DNA of 64,000 nt from assembly GCA_944384205.1 (NCBI GenBank), contig CALWSL010000011.1, forward strand, positions 49,242 to 113,241. The letters are read 5' to 3'. The notes below the pieces were generated by a model. The model was not told the origin of the DNA, searched no databases, and saw nothing but the letters and a program-made list of their open reading frames with translations. This document shows, one piece after another, positions 17,768 through 26,959 of this stretch; the first letter of the stretch is position 1, and each line of letters begins with the position of its first letter. Position numbers and translations under genes: made by a program. The stretch is from an uncultured Acetatifactor sp. GTDB taxonomy: Bacteria; Bacillota; Clostridia; Lachnospirales; Lachnospiraceae.

Positions 17768-18730
17768 ATGAAAAACCTGATTTGCTGTGCCTTTGCCCAT
17801 AAAGACGGCTTCCGGACCTCCATGCAGACTGCAAAGCAGGCGGGACGGGATACGACGGAAATGTATCTGAAAAATATATTTGTGGCACTGGTATCTGCAA
17901 AGCTGCATAATCCTTCCGATGATGTGTGTTTTGTGACGAATTGCGAGTTACCCGGAAAGTGGGTGGAGCGTCTTGAGGGGCAGCACATCATGATAAAAAC
18001 GGTGCCCTTTACAGACTTTGAGGTTCCCCGAAGTTTCCCGTGGGCGCTGGCTTTTTATAAGCTGTGCGCGCTGCAGGCAGTGGTCGCGCAGGGGGAAGAC
18101 TATGCCCATATCCTTTTGATGGATGCGGACACCTATACTACTCGATCCTATCGGGAGTTGTGGGAGGAGGCTGACTTTGGGGTGCTGCTGTTTCCGGTTG
18201 GACACAGCTTTCAGCATTCCGACAGGGAAACCATCCGAAGAGATTTTCAGCGTTATTTCCCTGAGGCGGCAAAGGAAAAAAACATTGTACATTACGGCGG
18301 GGAATTTGTTGCGGGAAGTCCTGCAAGTTTAGAGAAATATCTGCAATTCTGCCGGTTGGTATATGATAAGGTAAAGACAGCCGGATATCAGATGGAGCCT
18401 CATGCGGGAGACGAGACTATCTGGTCCATTGCGGCGGCTCTGGCGAAGGACAAACTTACCGTGACAGAGGCGGGAGCTTATATTTACCGTTTCTGGACGG
18501 GGGATTTTTACCTTGTTTCGACAGTCACCGTATCAAATCCGGTGTGCATCTGGCACATTCCCAATGAAAAGGAAACAGGATTTCTGCGCATTTATCAATA
18601 TTATCAGAAGCACAGCGCATTTCCTGCCATACAGCGGTGCATGAAAATTTTTGGCATGAGAAAGGCGAAAAGACCTTTTAACCAATATACTTTTCTGAAT
18701 AAGCTGATGGGAAGGATGAAAGCGAAATAA
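17768..18730 (+). CDS. Probable GT-A-type glycosyltransferase, uncharacterised
   Basis: A 320-residue soluble protein. ILLMDADTYTTRSYRELW contains a DxD-type metal site at the end of a strand, and GGEFVAGSPASLEKYLQF followed by AGDETIWSI fits the acceptor-side region of GT-A enzymes, so I infer a nucleotide-sugar transferase fold. The N-terminal MKNLICCAFAHKDGFRTSMQ and the FTDFEVPRSFPWALAFYKL block look conserved, but I cannot name a family. The start at 17768 is chosen because the promoter lies just upstream and an AAGGA-type RBS is present. It is followed 3 bases later by a family 2 glycosyltransferase gene, supporting a joint role in glycan synthesis. Confidence 0.6.
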   Translation: MKNLICCAFAHKDGFRTSMQTAKQAGRDTTEMYLKNIFVALVSAKLHNPSDDVCFVTNCELPGKWVERLEGQHIMIKTVPFTDFEVPRSFPWALAFYKLCALQAVVAQGEDYAHILLMDADTYTTRSYRELWEEADFGVLLFPVGHSFQHSDRETIRRDFQRYFPEAAKEKNIVHYGGEFVAGSPASLEKYLQFCRLVYDKVKTAGYQMEPHAGDETIWSIAAALAKDKLTVTEAGAYIYRFWTGDFYLVSTVTVSNPVCIWHIPNEKETGFLRIYQYYQKHSAFPAIQRCMKIFGMRKAKRPFNQYTFLNKLMGRMKAK

Positions 18731-18733
18731 AAG

Positions 18734-19735
18734 ATGGAAAAGACAAAAATAAGTATTGTTGTTCCGGTCTATAATGTGGAGAAATATCTGGACAACAGTA
18801 TTACACATATTATCAATCAGACCTATAGAAATCTGGAAATTATTCTGGTGGACGACGGTTCCACGGACGGAAGCGGGCAGATTTGTGACAGATATGCCGA
18901 AAAGGATTCCCGCATCAGAGTAATCCACAAGAAAAACGGCGGTTCCAGCAGTGCGCGTAACTGTGGAATCGAGGCAGCCACAGGAGACTACATCGGTTTT
19001 CTGGATGCGGATGATTACGCGGATGAGACTATGTATGAGGTTCTGCATCGTGCGATGACAGAGACAAATGGTACCATCGCTCAGGTTATGTCCCGGGATT
19101 TTGACGAGGAGGGCAATCTGCTAAAGGATGCTTACCGCTCCTCAGGAAAGACGGTCTTTTTATCCCAAAAAGAAATGTTTCGCCTGCTGATGCTGCATGA
19201 GGGGGACAGCTCTTTCTGCACCAAGCTGATTCGGGCGGATTTTGCCAAAGGCTTTCGCTTTTCGGAAAACCGTCTGAATGAGGATTTTGAACTGATTTTA
19301 CGAATGCTTGAAAAAGTGGAGGGTGTATATTCCGTTGAAGAAGCGCATTATAATATTTTAATCCGGCAGGGGAGCAATCAGCGCAGCGGGTTTAAGCCAA
19401 ACCTTTATGAAGCGGTGATTGACAACAGCGATTTGGCTTTTGCCATGATGGAGAAGAACTTCCCGGAATTTCGGAAAGAGACGGAGCGTTTCTGGTTTGT
19501 GCAGAGATTGGATTATCTGCTGCATATTCCGGTGGAACAGATGACAAAGCATAATGTTTACTGCCGGAAGGTGTTAAGCGAGGTTCGTCAGGGTAAGGCT
19601 TTGTGGAAATCCAATCCCTTTTTGCAGGAAAAAGAAAAAAGGAATCTGACAATCCTGTCATGTTGCCCGAAACTCAGTAAACGGATACATGGCTTTATCA
19701 TGCGGTGGAAACAAAAAAGAGCAAGACATCTATAA
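18734..19735 (+). CDS. Family 2 glycosyltransferase
   Basis: A 333-residue GT2 enzyme. The N-terminal catalytic domain has ISIVVPVYNVEKYLDNSI, ILVDDGSTDGSGQICD, the SSSARNCGIEAA helix and the metal-binding FLDADDYADE. The C-terminal third (FSENRLNEDFELILRM) carries the ED-type segment that positions the catalytic base. There are no membrane segments. It is likely to build a cell-surface polysaccharide with its neighbour. It starts 3 bases after the previous stop, so the two are co-transcribed. Confidence 0.88.
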   Translation: MEKTKISIVVPVYNVEKYLDNSITHIINQTYRNLEIILVDDGSTDGSGQICDRYAEKDSRIRVIHKKNGGSSSARNCGIEAATGDYIGFLDADDYADETMYEVLHRAMTETNGTIAQVMSRDFDEEGNLLKDAYRSSGKTVFLSQKEMFRLLMLHEGDSSFCTKLIRADFAKGFRFSENRLNEDFELILRMLEKVEGVYSVEEAHYNILIRQGSNQRSGFKPNLYEAVIDNSDLAFAMMEKNFPEFRKETERFWFVQRLDYLLHIPVEQMTKHNVYCRKVLSEVRQGKALWKSNPFLQEKEKRNLTILSCCPKLSKRIHGFIMRWKQKRARHL

Positions 19736-19756
19736 TAGAGAATGGAGGTTAAGACT

Positions 19757-21088
19757 ATGACGAATTACACAAAAGAGGATATTATCAGACTGGTTGAGGA
19801 GGAGGATGTGGAGTTTATCCGTTTGCAGTTTACGGATATGTTCGGCAATCTGAAAAATATTGCGGTGACTGCCAGCCAGTTAGAGAGAGCTTTGAACAAT
19901 AAATGTATGTTTGACGGATCAGCCATTGATGGGTTTGTAAGAATCGAGGAATCCGACATGTATCTGTATCCCGATTATTCCACCATGGAGATTTTTCCAT
20001 GGAGACCCCAGCAGGGTAAGGTTGCCAGAATGATTTGTGATGTACATCGCCCCAACGGAGAGCCTTTTGAGGGGGATCCCAGATATGTGTTAAAGAAAGC
20101 AATCAAAGAGGCGGAAAAGCTTGGCTATATCTTTAAGGTGGGACCGGAGTGTGAATTTTTCCTGTTCAACACGGATGAGAATACCATGCCCACTACGGAA
20201 ACCCATGAACAGGCAGGCTATTTTGATATCGGACCTTTGGATTTTGGCGAAAATGCAAGACGCGATATGGTTATGACCCTGGAGGATATGGGTTTTGTCA
20301 TTGAAGCCTCTCATCATGAGATGTCGCCTGCCCAGCATGAGATAGATTTTAAATACGACGAGGCATTAAAGACTGCGGATAATATTATGACCTTTAAGCT
20401 TGCGGTGCGAACCATTGCAAAACGTCACGGTCTGCACGCTACGTTTATGCCGAAACCGAAGTCGGCGATTAACGGCTCGGGTATGCACATTAACATGTCT
20501 CTGCACAAGGATGGCAGAAATGTTTTTGAGGACAAGAGCGACCCTATGGGACTGAGTAAGGAAGCCTATTATTTTATCGGCGGAATTATGAAGCATATCA
20601 AGGGAATGGCGGCAATCACCAACCCTCTTGTCAATTCCTATAAGAGACTGGTGCCGGGATTTGAAGCGCCTGTCTATATTGCATGGAGCGCAACGAACAG
20701 AAGTCCTCTGATTCGGATTCCCTCTACAAACGGCGGGGGTACCAGAATCGAGCTGCGCAGTCCCGATTCGGCTGCCAATCCTTATCTGACGCTGGCTGTA
20801 TGCCTGATGGCAGGTCTGGATGGCATGATTAACAAAATTGAGCCTCCCGCAGCCGTAAACGCCAATATTTTTGCAATGAGTGTGGAAGAGAGAAAGGCAA
20901 TGCACATTGACCAGCTTCCTGAAACCTTAAAAGAAGCAGTGGAAGAGCTGGAGAAGGATACCTTTATCTGTGATGTGCTTGGAAAGCATATTGCTGAGAA
21001 GTACATTGCGGCAAAGAAGGAAGAATGGTTTCAGTATCGCGCCCAGGTTTCAGAATGGGAAATCGGAGAATATCTGTATAGATACTAA
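19757..21088 (+). CDS. glnA: Glutamine synthetase type I
   Basis: Makes glutamine from glutamate, ammonia and ATP. The 443-residue length and motif set match the Bacillus/Clostridium GSI-alpha form: CMFDGSAIDGFVRIEESDM, HEMSPAQHEIDFKY, KPKSAINGSGMHINMSL and ATNRSPLIRIP. The adenylylation-loop region of the beta form is not evident. The start is ATG 19757, with GGAGG 8 bases upstream; an in-frame ATG at 19742 overlaps that RBS. The gene is followed by an ANTAR regulator as in other clostridia, suggesting antitermination control of nitrogen genes. Only about 20 bases separate it from the upstream gene, so any promoter must lie inside that gene. Confidence 0.95.
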   Translation: MTNYTKEDIIRLVEEEDVEFIRLQFTDMFGNLKNIAVTASQLERALNNKCMFDGSAIDGFVRIEESDMYLYPDYSTMEIFPWRPQQGKVARMICDVHRPNGEPFEGDPRYVLKKAIKEAEKLGYIFKVGPECEFFLFNTDENTMPTTETHEQAGYFDIGPLDFGENARRDMVMTLEDMGFVIEASHHEMSPAQHEIDFKYDEALKTADNIMTFKLAVRTIAKRHGLHATFMPKPKSAINGSGMHINMSLHKDGRNVFEDKSDPMGLSKEAYYFIGGIMKHIKGMAAITNPLVNSYKRLVPGFEAPVYIAWSATNRSPLIRIPSTNGGGTRIELRSPDSAANPYLTLAVCLMAGLDGMINKIEPPAAVNANIFAMSVEERKAMHIDQLPETLKEAVEELEKDTFICDVLGKHIAEKYIAAKKEEWFQYRAQVSEWEIGEYLYRY

Positions 21089-21127
21089 GGTCTGCCTTAT
21101 AGTTTATGAAACGAAGGAGGTGGGCAA

Positions 21128-21676
21128 GTGACAAACATAATAGTGGTATTACCGAAGCTGGAGGACGCTAAGAGCATCAAAAATATTCTGGTGCGAAACG
21201 GCTTCCGCGTTACGGGTATCTGTACGACTGGGGCACAGGCGATTAGTCAGGCTGACGGTCTGCATGACGGTATTATAATCTGCAGCTACAAGCTGATGGA
21301 TATGGTATATTCTGAACTGCACGAGTATCTGCCCGCCGGGTTTGAGATGCTTTTGATGGCATCCCAGCATCTGATAAACGAATGCTATGGAAATGATATT
21401 GTGTGCCTGTCCATGCCATTGAAGGTCAATGATTTAATCAGTACCGTGGGAATGATGACGGAAGAAATAGAGCGGCGCAGACGAAGGAATCGGTTAAAGC
21501 CCAAGGTGAGGAGCGCCGAGGAGGAGGCTTCCATTCAGGAGGCGAAGGAGCTTCTGATGGCAAGAAACCATATGACGGAGGAAGAAGCACACAGATATTT
21601 ACAGAAAAGCAGTATGGACAGCGGAACGAATCTGGTTGAGACGGCGCAGATGGTACTGTCCATGATGAAAGCGTGA
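21128..21676 (+). CDS. ANTAR-domain RNA-binding antiterminator with degenerate receiver (NitR-like)
   Basis: A 182-residue response-regulator-like protein. Residues 1-115 form a receiver-like domain (NIIVVLPKLEDAKSIKNIL), but the place where the phosphorylated Asp is expected reads IIICSYKLMD, so phosphorylation is doubtful. A basic linker (ERRRRRNRLKPK) leads to a C-terminal ANTAR domain (IQEAKELLMARNHMTEEEA, ARG-type helices to 182) that binds paired RNA hairpins. A similar protein encoded after glnA in clostridia is the nitrogen regulator NitR. The start is GTG with AAGGAGGTG upstream. Its stop codon lies inside a hairpin repeat. Confidence 0.85.
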   Translation: MTNIIVVLPKLEDAKSIKNILVRNGFRVTGICTTGAQAISQADGLHDGIIICSYKLMDMVYSELHEYLPAGFEMLLMASQHLINECYGNDIVCLSMPLKVNDLISTVGMMTEEIERRRRRNRLKPKVRSAEEEASIQEAKELLMARNHMTEEEAHRYLQKSSMDSGTNLVETAQMVLSMMKA

Positions 21677-21735
21677 GAAGAAGTTCTAATGCTCACAGCA
21701 GTGGCTGTTTCGCAAAGAACTTCTATGTCTCACAC
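21671..21735. repeat. 65-bp intergenic hairpin element, copy A (ANTAR gene-dapF)
   Basis: GTGAGA and AGAAGTTCT on the left pair with AGAACTTCT and TCTCAC on the right. An inner ACAGC/GCTGT hairpin is also present. By my count it is identical to copy B (28776-28840) at 54 of 65 positions, with paired differences that keep the stem. The stop codon of the ANTAR gene (21674-21676) is inside the element. Confidence 0.8.
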
Positions 21736-21752
21736 GTAAGAAGGGAGAGCAT

Positions 21753-22619
21753 ATGAAATTTACGAAGATGCATGGCTGCGGCAATGATTATATCTATGTG
21801 AATGGCTTTGAGGAGCAGATCGCGCCGGAGAAAAAGCCGGATATCGTGCGCGTTTTGAGTGACCGCCATTTCGGAATCGGCGGAGACGGCGTTATTTTTA
21901 TCAATCCCGCTGAGGAAGCGGATTTTGAGATGGAGATGTATAATGCGGACGGCAGCAGGGCTGAGATGTGCGGAAACGGCATCCGCTGCGTTGCAAAGTT
22001 TGTATATGACAGGGGCATGACGGATGCTGCGCAAATCAGCGTTATCAGTGCCGGAAAAATAAAATATCTTGATTTGACAGTGGAAAAAAAGAATGCAGAT
22101 GACCGTGGAACCGTCACAAAAGTGCGTGTGAATATGGGAAGCCCGATTCTGACGCCTTCCCAAATCCCTGTGGTGGCAGACGGAGAACAGGTTGTAAACG
22201 AACCCATTTGGGTGGATGATAAGGAATACCGTATGACCTGTGTGTCCGTGGGAAATCCCCATGCGGTTATTTTTACGGAGGGCGTTGCGGATATGAAGCT
22301 GGAACAGATTGGTCCCTCCTTTGAGAATCACGTGCGCTTTCCCAACAGGATAAATACGGAATTTGTAGAGGTGCATGACAGGCAAACGGTATCTATGCGC
22401 GTATGGGAACGCGGAACGGGTGAAACCCTTGCCTGTGGAACGGGCTGCTGTGCGACAGCGGTTGCCTGTGTGTTAAATGGTTTGACGGATGATAAAATTA
22501 CTGTTAAACTATTAGGCGGTGAACTACAGATAGAGTGGGACCAAAAAGCGAATCTTGTTTTTATGACAGGCCCTGCAACTACTGTGTTTGATGGGGAAGT
22601 CGATATAGAGAAGTTATAA
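21753..22619 (+). CDS. dapF: Diaminopimelate epimerase
   Basis: Interconverts LL- and meso-diaminopimelate for lysine and peptidoglycan synthesis. The 288-residue protein starts with [17 protein letters not shown] and has both catalytic Cys sites, [15 protein letters not shown] and [11 protein letters not shown]. The RBS GGGAG precedes ATG 21753. It is followed 26 bases later by dapL, giving the two-step aminotransferase route from tetrahydrodipicolinate to meso-DAP. This implies DAP-type peptidoglycan. Confidence 0.96.
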   Translation: MKFTKMHGCGNDYIYVNGFEEQIAPEKKPDIVRVLSDRHFGIGGDGVIFINPAEEADFEMEMYNADGSRAEMCGNGIRCVAKFVYDRGMTDAAQISVISAGKIKYLDLTVEKKNADDRGTVTKVRVNMGSPILTPSQIPVVADGEQVVNEPIWVDDKEYRMTCVSVGNPHAVIFTEGVADMKLEQIGPSFENHVRFPNRINTEFVEVHDRQTVSMRVWERGTGETLACGTGCCATAVACVLNGLTDDKITVKLLGGELQIEWDQKANLVFMTGPATTVFDGEVDIEKL

Positions 22620-22645
22620 GAAGATACCCCGGAGAGGAGATTGGC

Positions 22646-23866
22646 ATGGTTAAAGTAAATGATAATTTTTTGAAGTTACCCGGAAGCTATTTGTTTTCCA
22701 CAATCGCTAAGAAGGTGAATGCCTATTCTCAGGCTCATCCCGAAGCGAAGATTATCCGACTGGGAATCGGTGATGTGACACAGCCCTTGGCGCCTGCCAT
22801 CATTGATGCGCTGCACGGCGCGGTGGATGAGATGGCAAAGGCAGAGACCTTCCGCGGTTATGCCCCTGATTTGGGCTATGAGTTTTTGCGCAATGCCATC
22901 GCAGAGAATGATTTCAAGGCTCGCGGATGTGATATCAGCGCGGACGAGATTTTTGTGTCTGACGGTGCAAAGTGTGATTCCGGCAATATTCAGGAGATTT
23001 TCAGCCTGGATAACAAAATTGCAGTGTGCGACCCGGTTTATCCCGTGTATGTAGATTCCAATGTGATGGCAGGAAGAACCGGTACTTACAATCCTGCTAC
23101 CGAGACATGGAGCGATGTTATCTATATGCCCTGTACCGCAGATAATAATTTTGCGCCTGAGCTTCCGAAGGAAACTCCCGATTTGATTTATCTGTGTTTC
23201 CCCAATAATCCTACCGGTGCCACCATCAATAAGGCGCAGCTGCAGGAGTGGGTTGACTATGCGAATAAAGTGGGTGCGGTTATTATTTTTGATGCCGCTT
23301 ATGAAGCATATATTTCCGAGGAGGATGTGCCCCACAGTATCTACGAGTGTGAGGGGGCGAGAACCTGTGCGATTGAGCTTCGTTCCTTCTCTAAAAATGC
23401 GGGCTTTACCGGGGTACGTCTGGGCTTTACGGTCATTCCGAAGGAATTGAAGGTGGGAGATGTCAGTCTCCACGCACTCTGGGCGAGACGTCATGGCACC
23501 AAATACAACGGTGCGCCCTATATCGTGCAGCGCGCAGGCGAAGCGGTTTATTCCGAGGCAGGAAAAGAGCAGATCAAAAAGCAGGTTGCTTATTATATGA
23601 ATAATGCCCATTATATTTACAATGGTTTGAAGGAGGCAGGCTACACCGTTTCCGGCGGTGTGAACTCTCCTTATATCTGGCTGAAAGCGCCTAAGGGCAT
23701 GACAAGCTGGGAGTTTTTTGACTATCTGCTGGAAAAAGTAAACGTGGTAGGTACTCCCGGTTCAGGCTTTGGACCAAGCGGCGAGACCTATTTCCGTCTG
23801 ACTGCTTTCGGCAGCTATGAAAATACGGTGGAAGCCGTTGACCGTATCAAGAACGCAAACCTGTAA
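22646..23866 (+). CDS. dapL: LL-diaminopimelate aminotransferase
   Basis: A PLP enzyme converting tetrahydrodipicolinate directly to LL-DAP, bypassing the succinylase/acetylase steps. The 406-residue protein has the DapL opening [20 protein letters not shown], then [23 protein letters not shown], and the Schiff-base Lys in [18 protein letters not shown]. The length matches DapL rather than other class I aminotransferases, and the pairing with dapF supports it. A terminator follows at 23889. Confidence 0.95.
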   Translation: MVKVNDNFLKLPGSYLFSTIAKKVNAYSQAHPEAKIIRLGIGDVTQPLAPAIIDALHGAVDEMAKAETFRGYAPDLGYEFLRNAIAENDFKARGCDISADEIFVSDGAKCDSGNIQEIFSLDNKIAVCDPVYPVYVDSNVMAGRTGTYNPATETWSDVIYMPCTADNNFAPELPKETPDLIYLCFPNNPTGATINKAQLQEWVDYANKVGAVIIFDAAYEAYISEEDVPHSIYECEGARTCAIELRSFSKNAGFTGVRLGFTVIPKELKVGDVSLHALWARRHGTKYNGAPYIVQRAGEAVYSEAGKEQIKKQVAYYMNNAHYIYNGLKEAGYTVSGGVNSPYIWLKAPKGMTSWEFFDYLLEKVNVVGTPGSGFGPSGETYFRLTAFGSYENTVEAVDRIKNANL

Positions 23867-23888
23867 TGCTGATTGCAGGTTCCTTTAG

Positions 23889-23914
23889 AAAGCCGTCTGG
23901 AAACAGGCGGCTTT
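23889..23914 (+). terminator. Terminator after dapL
   Basis: AAAGCCG (23889-23895) pairs with CGGCTTT (23908-23914) around a short loop. It is a modest terminator without a long T-run. Confidence 0.55.
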
Positions 23915-23942
23915 AAAGAATTACAGGGAGTTGGAGAAGGAA

Positions 23943-25079
23943 ATGAAAGAGAAGCGAGGACAAATTCTGTGGGGACTGTCGGGCATTCTGGTATTGGTGT
24001 CCGTGGCGGTTATGTATCTGGTTCATAGGGCGGTTCCATTTATGATGGATGATTTGTGGTATGCCACCAAGCTGTCCTCCGATACGCCGATTACATCCTT
24101 CGGGGACATTATCGAAAGCCAGATTTGGCATTATTATAACTGGGGCGGCAGAAGCATCACCCACGGAATGCTGCAGGTGACGCTGCTTCTGGGGGAACAT
24201 GCTGCGGACATTCTGAATGTGGCTGTGACGCTTCTTTTGGCGGGAACTATCTGCATTGTGGCAGGAAATGACGGAAAAAAGATGAGCTTTCCGTTTTTCT
24301 TTGGGGCAATCGGTATGTTGCTTGGGCTGAACGCTAACTGGAAAATGAGTATGTTCTGGCAGGCAGGCGCCGCCAATTATTTATATATTACCGTCTTTAT
24401 TCTTCTTTTTTTGCATTGTTATCTGCGGGAGGTGTCGGGAGAAGTAAGGAGGCTTCCCGGCATTACGCTCTGGATGATTCCGCTGGGACTTGTGACCGGA
24501 TGGAGCAATGAAAACATGGGTCCCGCCGCATGGGTAATCAGTGTGGTTGTAATTTTTCTGTGTATCAGGGAAAAGCGAAAAGTAAAGCTTTGGATGGTGC
24601 TGGGAAGTCTGTCTGCCCTCGCCGGAAGCATTCTGGTGGTTGCGGCGCCCGGCAACTTTGTCCGAAGCAGTCAGGTGGCATCCAACGAATACGGCGTGCT
24701 GTGGAATGTATTCTTACGCTGCTATGCGGAAAGTAAGGCGGCGTTGGAGTATCTGTTTCCGACCCTGCTGCTTCTTGGGTTCCTTTTGCTTATCAGCAAA
24801 GGCATGCTGCAGATTCCCATTGGCAGGAAAAATGCGTTGCTTTTGATTGCCGCGTTTGCTTCCTGGGGAGCCATGATTTTGTCCCCTCATTACCCGGACA
24901 GAGCCACTTTCGGCACCATGGTACTGCTTATCTGTGTGATTCTGTCGCTGACAAAGGATGTGCTTAAGAAGCGCAAAGAGCTGACGCCGTGGCTTTTCGG
25001 GGTGGCGGCTCTCATATGGCTGCGAGGTATGTATTTTCTGGGAGAATATCTGGCGTTATGCTGGGGTTGGATTAAGTAG
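23943..25079 (+). CDS. Polytopic membrane protein (DUF6056-like)
   Basis: A 378-residue protein with about ten hydrophobic segments and no signal peptide cleavage site. A short outside loop after the first segment carries FMMDDLWYATKLSS, and a YYNWGGRSITHG motif follows. An acidic DD after the first helix is seen in membrane glycosyltransferases of the GT-C type and in DUF6056 proteins, so a lipid-linked-sugar transferase role is possible but unproven. The start is ATG 23943, with GGAG 6 bases upstream; an in-frame TTG at 23931 is less likely. Another strand-matched gene follows after 63 bases. Confidence 0.65.
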   Translation: MKEKRGQILWGLSGILVLVSVAVMYLVHRAVPFMMDDLWYATKLSSDTPITSFGDIIESQIWHYYNWGGRSITHGMLQVTLLLGEHAADILNVAVTLLLAGTICIVAGNDGKKMSFPFFFGAIGMLLGLNANWKMSMFWQAGAANYLYITVFILLFLHCYLREVSGEVRRLPGITLWMIPLGLVTGWSNENMGPAAWVISVVVIFLCIREKRKVKLWMVLGSLSALAGSILVVAAPGNFVRSSQVASNEYGVLWNVFLRCYAESKAALEYLFPTLLLLGFLLLISKGMLQIPIGRKNALLLIAAFASWGAMILSPHYPDRATFGTMVLLICVILSLTKDVLKKRKELTPWLFGVAALIWLRGMYFLGEYLALCWGWIK

Positions 25080-25142
25080 GGATTTTAACGATACAGGATG
25101 AGTTAAAACGAGATTATAACAAATGACATATAGGAGGCAGAT

Positions 25143-26855
25143 ATGAAAACGGAAGCAGATTTACAGACGTTGCTTAGGCAGATAGACCATAAGGGGTATC
25201 CGGCGTACAAGGACACAAAGGGGAAATACCAGTTCCGGCAATATATTCTGTCTATCGATCATGTGCAGGGAGATCCTTTTGCATCGCCCTCCAAGGTCAG
25301 TATTCTGGTGCCGGGAAAGGCAGCAGGCTTTGATAAGAGCTGCTATGAAAATAAGTGCCGCAGGATTGCGTTTCAGGATTATCTTCTGCGCCGTGTGAGT
25401 GCGAAGATAAAGGACTATTCCTTCAAGGCGAAGGGTTCGGGAAAGAGCGGGCTTCTGGGCATCAGCCACCCCGGACAGGAAATTTTGGAGCGCAGTGCCT
25501 GTGCGGTAAATCCTGAAAACGGAGATATTACAATCCGCATGGAAATCGGGTTTCCTGCCAACGGCAGAACCATCAATGCCGGAGAACTGGGAAAGATTTT
25601 GTTTGATTTTCTTCCGCTTTGTGTGCGCCAGACATTGTTTGCCGCCTCCTGTCCCAAGGAGGGTCTGGAGAAGGTGCTGTTTCTGGCGGATGACCAGCAG
25701 TATATCCGTGAGGAGTTGAAAAAGCGGGGATTGGTGAGCTTTGTGGCAAACGGCGCGGTATTGCCTCGAAAGTCAGGTATTTCGGCGCTGCCCATGAAGG
25801 ACGCAAAGGCTTTTGGGTCTCCTGAGAGTATGGAAATCACGTTTGAGCTTCCCCACCACGGGAGGCTTTCCGGTATGGGAATTCAAAAAGGTGTGACGCT
25901 CATCGTGGGCGGCGGTTATCATGGAAAATCCACTTTGTTGGAGGCGTTGGAGCTGGGCGTTTATAACCATATTGCAGGGGATGGCAGGGAATATGTAATC
26001 ACGGATGACACTGCCATGAAGCTGCGCGCTGAAGACGGTAGGAGTATTCAGAAGACGGATATTTCCATGTTTATCCGAAATCTGCCGAACGGCAGGGACA
26101 CAAAGAATTTCTATACGGAGGATGCCAGCGGCAGCACTTCTCAGGCTGCGAACACGGTGGAAGCCATGGAGGCAGGGGCGAAGGTGTTTCTGATTGACGA
26201 GGACACCAGCGCTACTAACTTTATGATTCGCGATGAGCTGATGCAGCGGGTGGTGAGCCGCGACGTGGAGCCGATTATTCCCTTTATCGACAGGGTGCGG
26301 GAGCTGTATCATGAGCATGGAATATCCACAATTCTGGTGGCGGGTAGCTGCGGCTCCTACTTCCACAAAGCGGACTGTATTATCCGGATGAATCAGTATC
26401 AGCCTTTGGAAATCACTGCCTTTGCCAAAAAGGAAGCGGAGAATTTCCCATATACCATGGGAGACGTGGAGAAAGCAAAGGAGCCTGATTTCGGGCGGAT
26501 TGTAAAGAGGGATGCCGCCTTTGCAAGGGATGACCGCATCAAGATGCGCACGGACGGACTGGATGGATTTTCCATAAACCGTGAGGAGGTGGATATGCGG
26601 TATGTGGAGCAATTGGTGGATTCTGAACAACTGACAGCACTGTCATATATGTTGAAATACATGAAATTACAGGTCTTTGACGGAAAGAAGACCGTGGGGC
26701 AGGCGGTAGAGGAGATTTACCGCAGAATAGAAGAAAAAGGCTTTGTCGCCTTTTGCGGAGGCGGCAGTGTGATTCCCGGGAATCTTGCCATGCCCAGGCC
26801 GCAGGAGCTGTATGCGGCATTGAACCGCTGCCGGGCTTTGGTACAGATGGAGTAG
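25143..26855 (+). CDS. Predicted ABC-class ATPase (COG3044 type)
   Basis: A 570-residue cytoplasmic protein. The N-terminal 230 residues form a conserved domain of its own (IDHVQGDPFASPSKVSILVP). Then comes an ABC-like P-loop module with a Walker A-like IVGGGYHGKSTLLEALELG, a signature-like region around EDASGSTSQAANTVEAM and a Walker B AKVFLIDEDTSATNFM. DTSATNFM is characteristic of this ATPase family. A C-terminal domain ends with CGGGSVIPGNLAMPRP. The closest structurally known relative I recall is trypanosomal MRB1590, which binds RNA, so nucleic-acid remodelling is a guess. The cellular role in bacteria is unknown. Confidence 0.85.
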   Translation: MKTEADLQTLLRQIDHKGYPAYKDTKGKYQFRQYILSIDHVQGDPFASPSKVSILVPGKAAGFDKSCYENKCRRIAFQDYLLRRVSAKIKDYSFKAKGSGKSGLLGISHPGQEILERSACAVNPENGDITIRMEIGFPANGRTINAGELGKILFDFLPLCVRQTLFAASCPKEGLEKVLFLADDQQYIREELKKRGLVSFVANGAVLPRKSGISALPMKDAKAFGSPESMEITFELPHHGRLSGMGIQKGVTLIVGGGYHGKSTLLEALELGVYNHIAGDGREYVITDDTAMKLRAEDGRSIQKTDISMFIRNLPNGRDTKNFYTEDASGSTSQAANTVEAMEAGAKVFLIDEDTSATNFMIRDELMQRVVSRDVEPIIPFIDRVRELYHEHGISTILVAGSCGSYFHKADCIIRMNQYQPLEITAFAKKEAENFPYTMGDVEKAKEPDFGRIVKRDAAFARDDRIKMRTDGLDGFSINREEVDMRYVEQLVDSEQLTALSYMLKYMKLQVFDGKKTVGQAVEEIYRRIEEKGFVAFCGGGSVIPGNLAMPRPQELYAALNRCRALVQME

Positions 26856-26959
26856 TATATGCCGGGCAGCCAAAGAAGCACTGGAAAAGGAATATCATCT
26901 ATGGTAAAATGATATGAATTAATTTGGAGATTGTGTTAGGAAAAAGGAGACCCGGCGGG

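Noticed and set aside
20366-20905. 179-codon minus-strand frame inside glnA
   Set aside because: It is a shadow of glnA without start signals.
22676-23611. 311-codon minus-strand frame inside dapL
   Set aside because: It is a codon-bias shadow of dapL; dapL itself is certain from its motifs.
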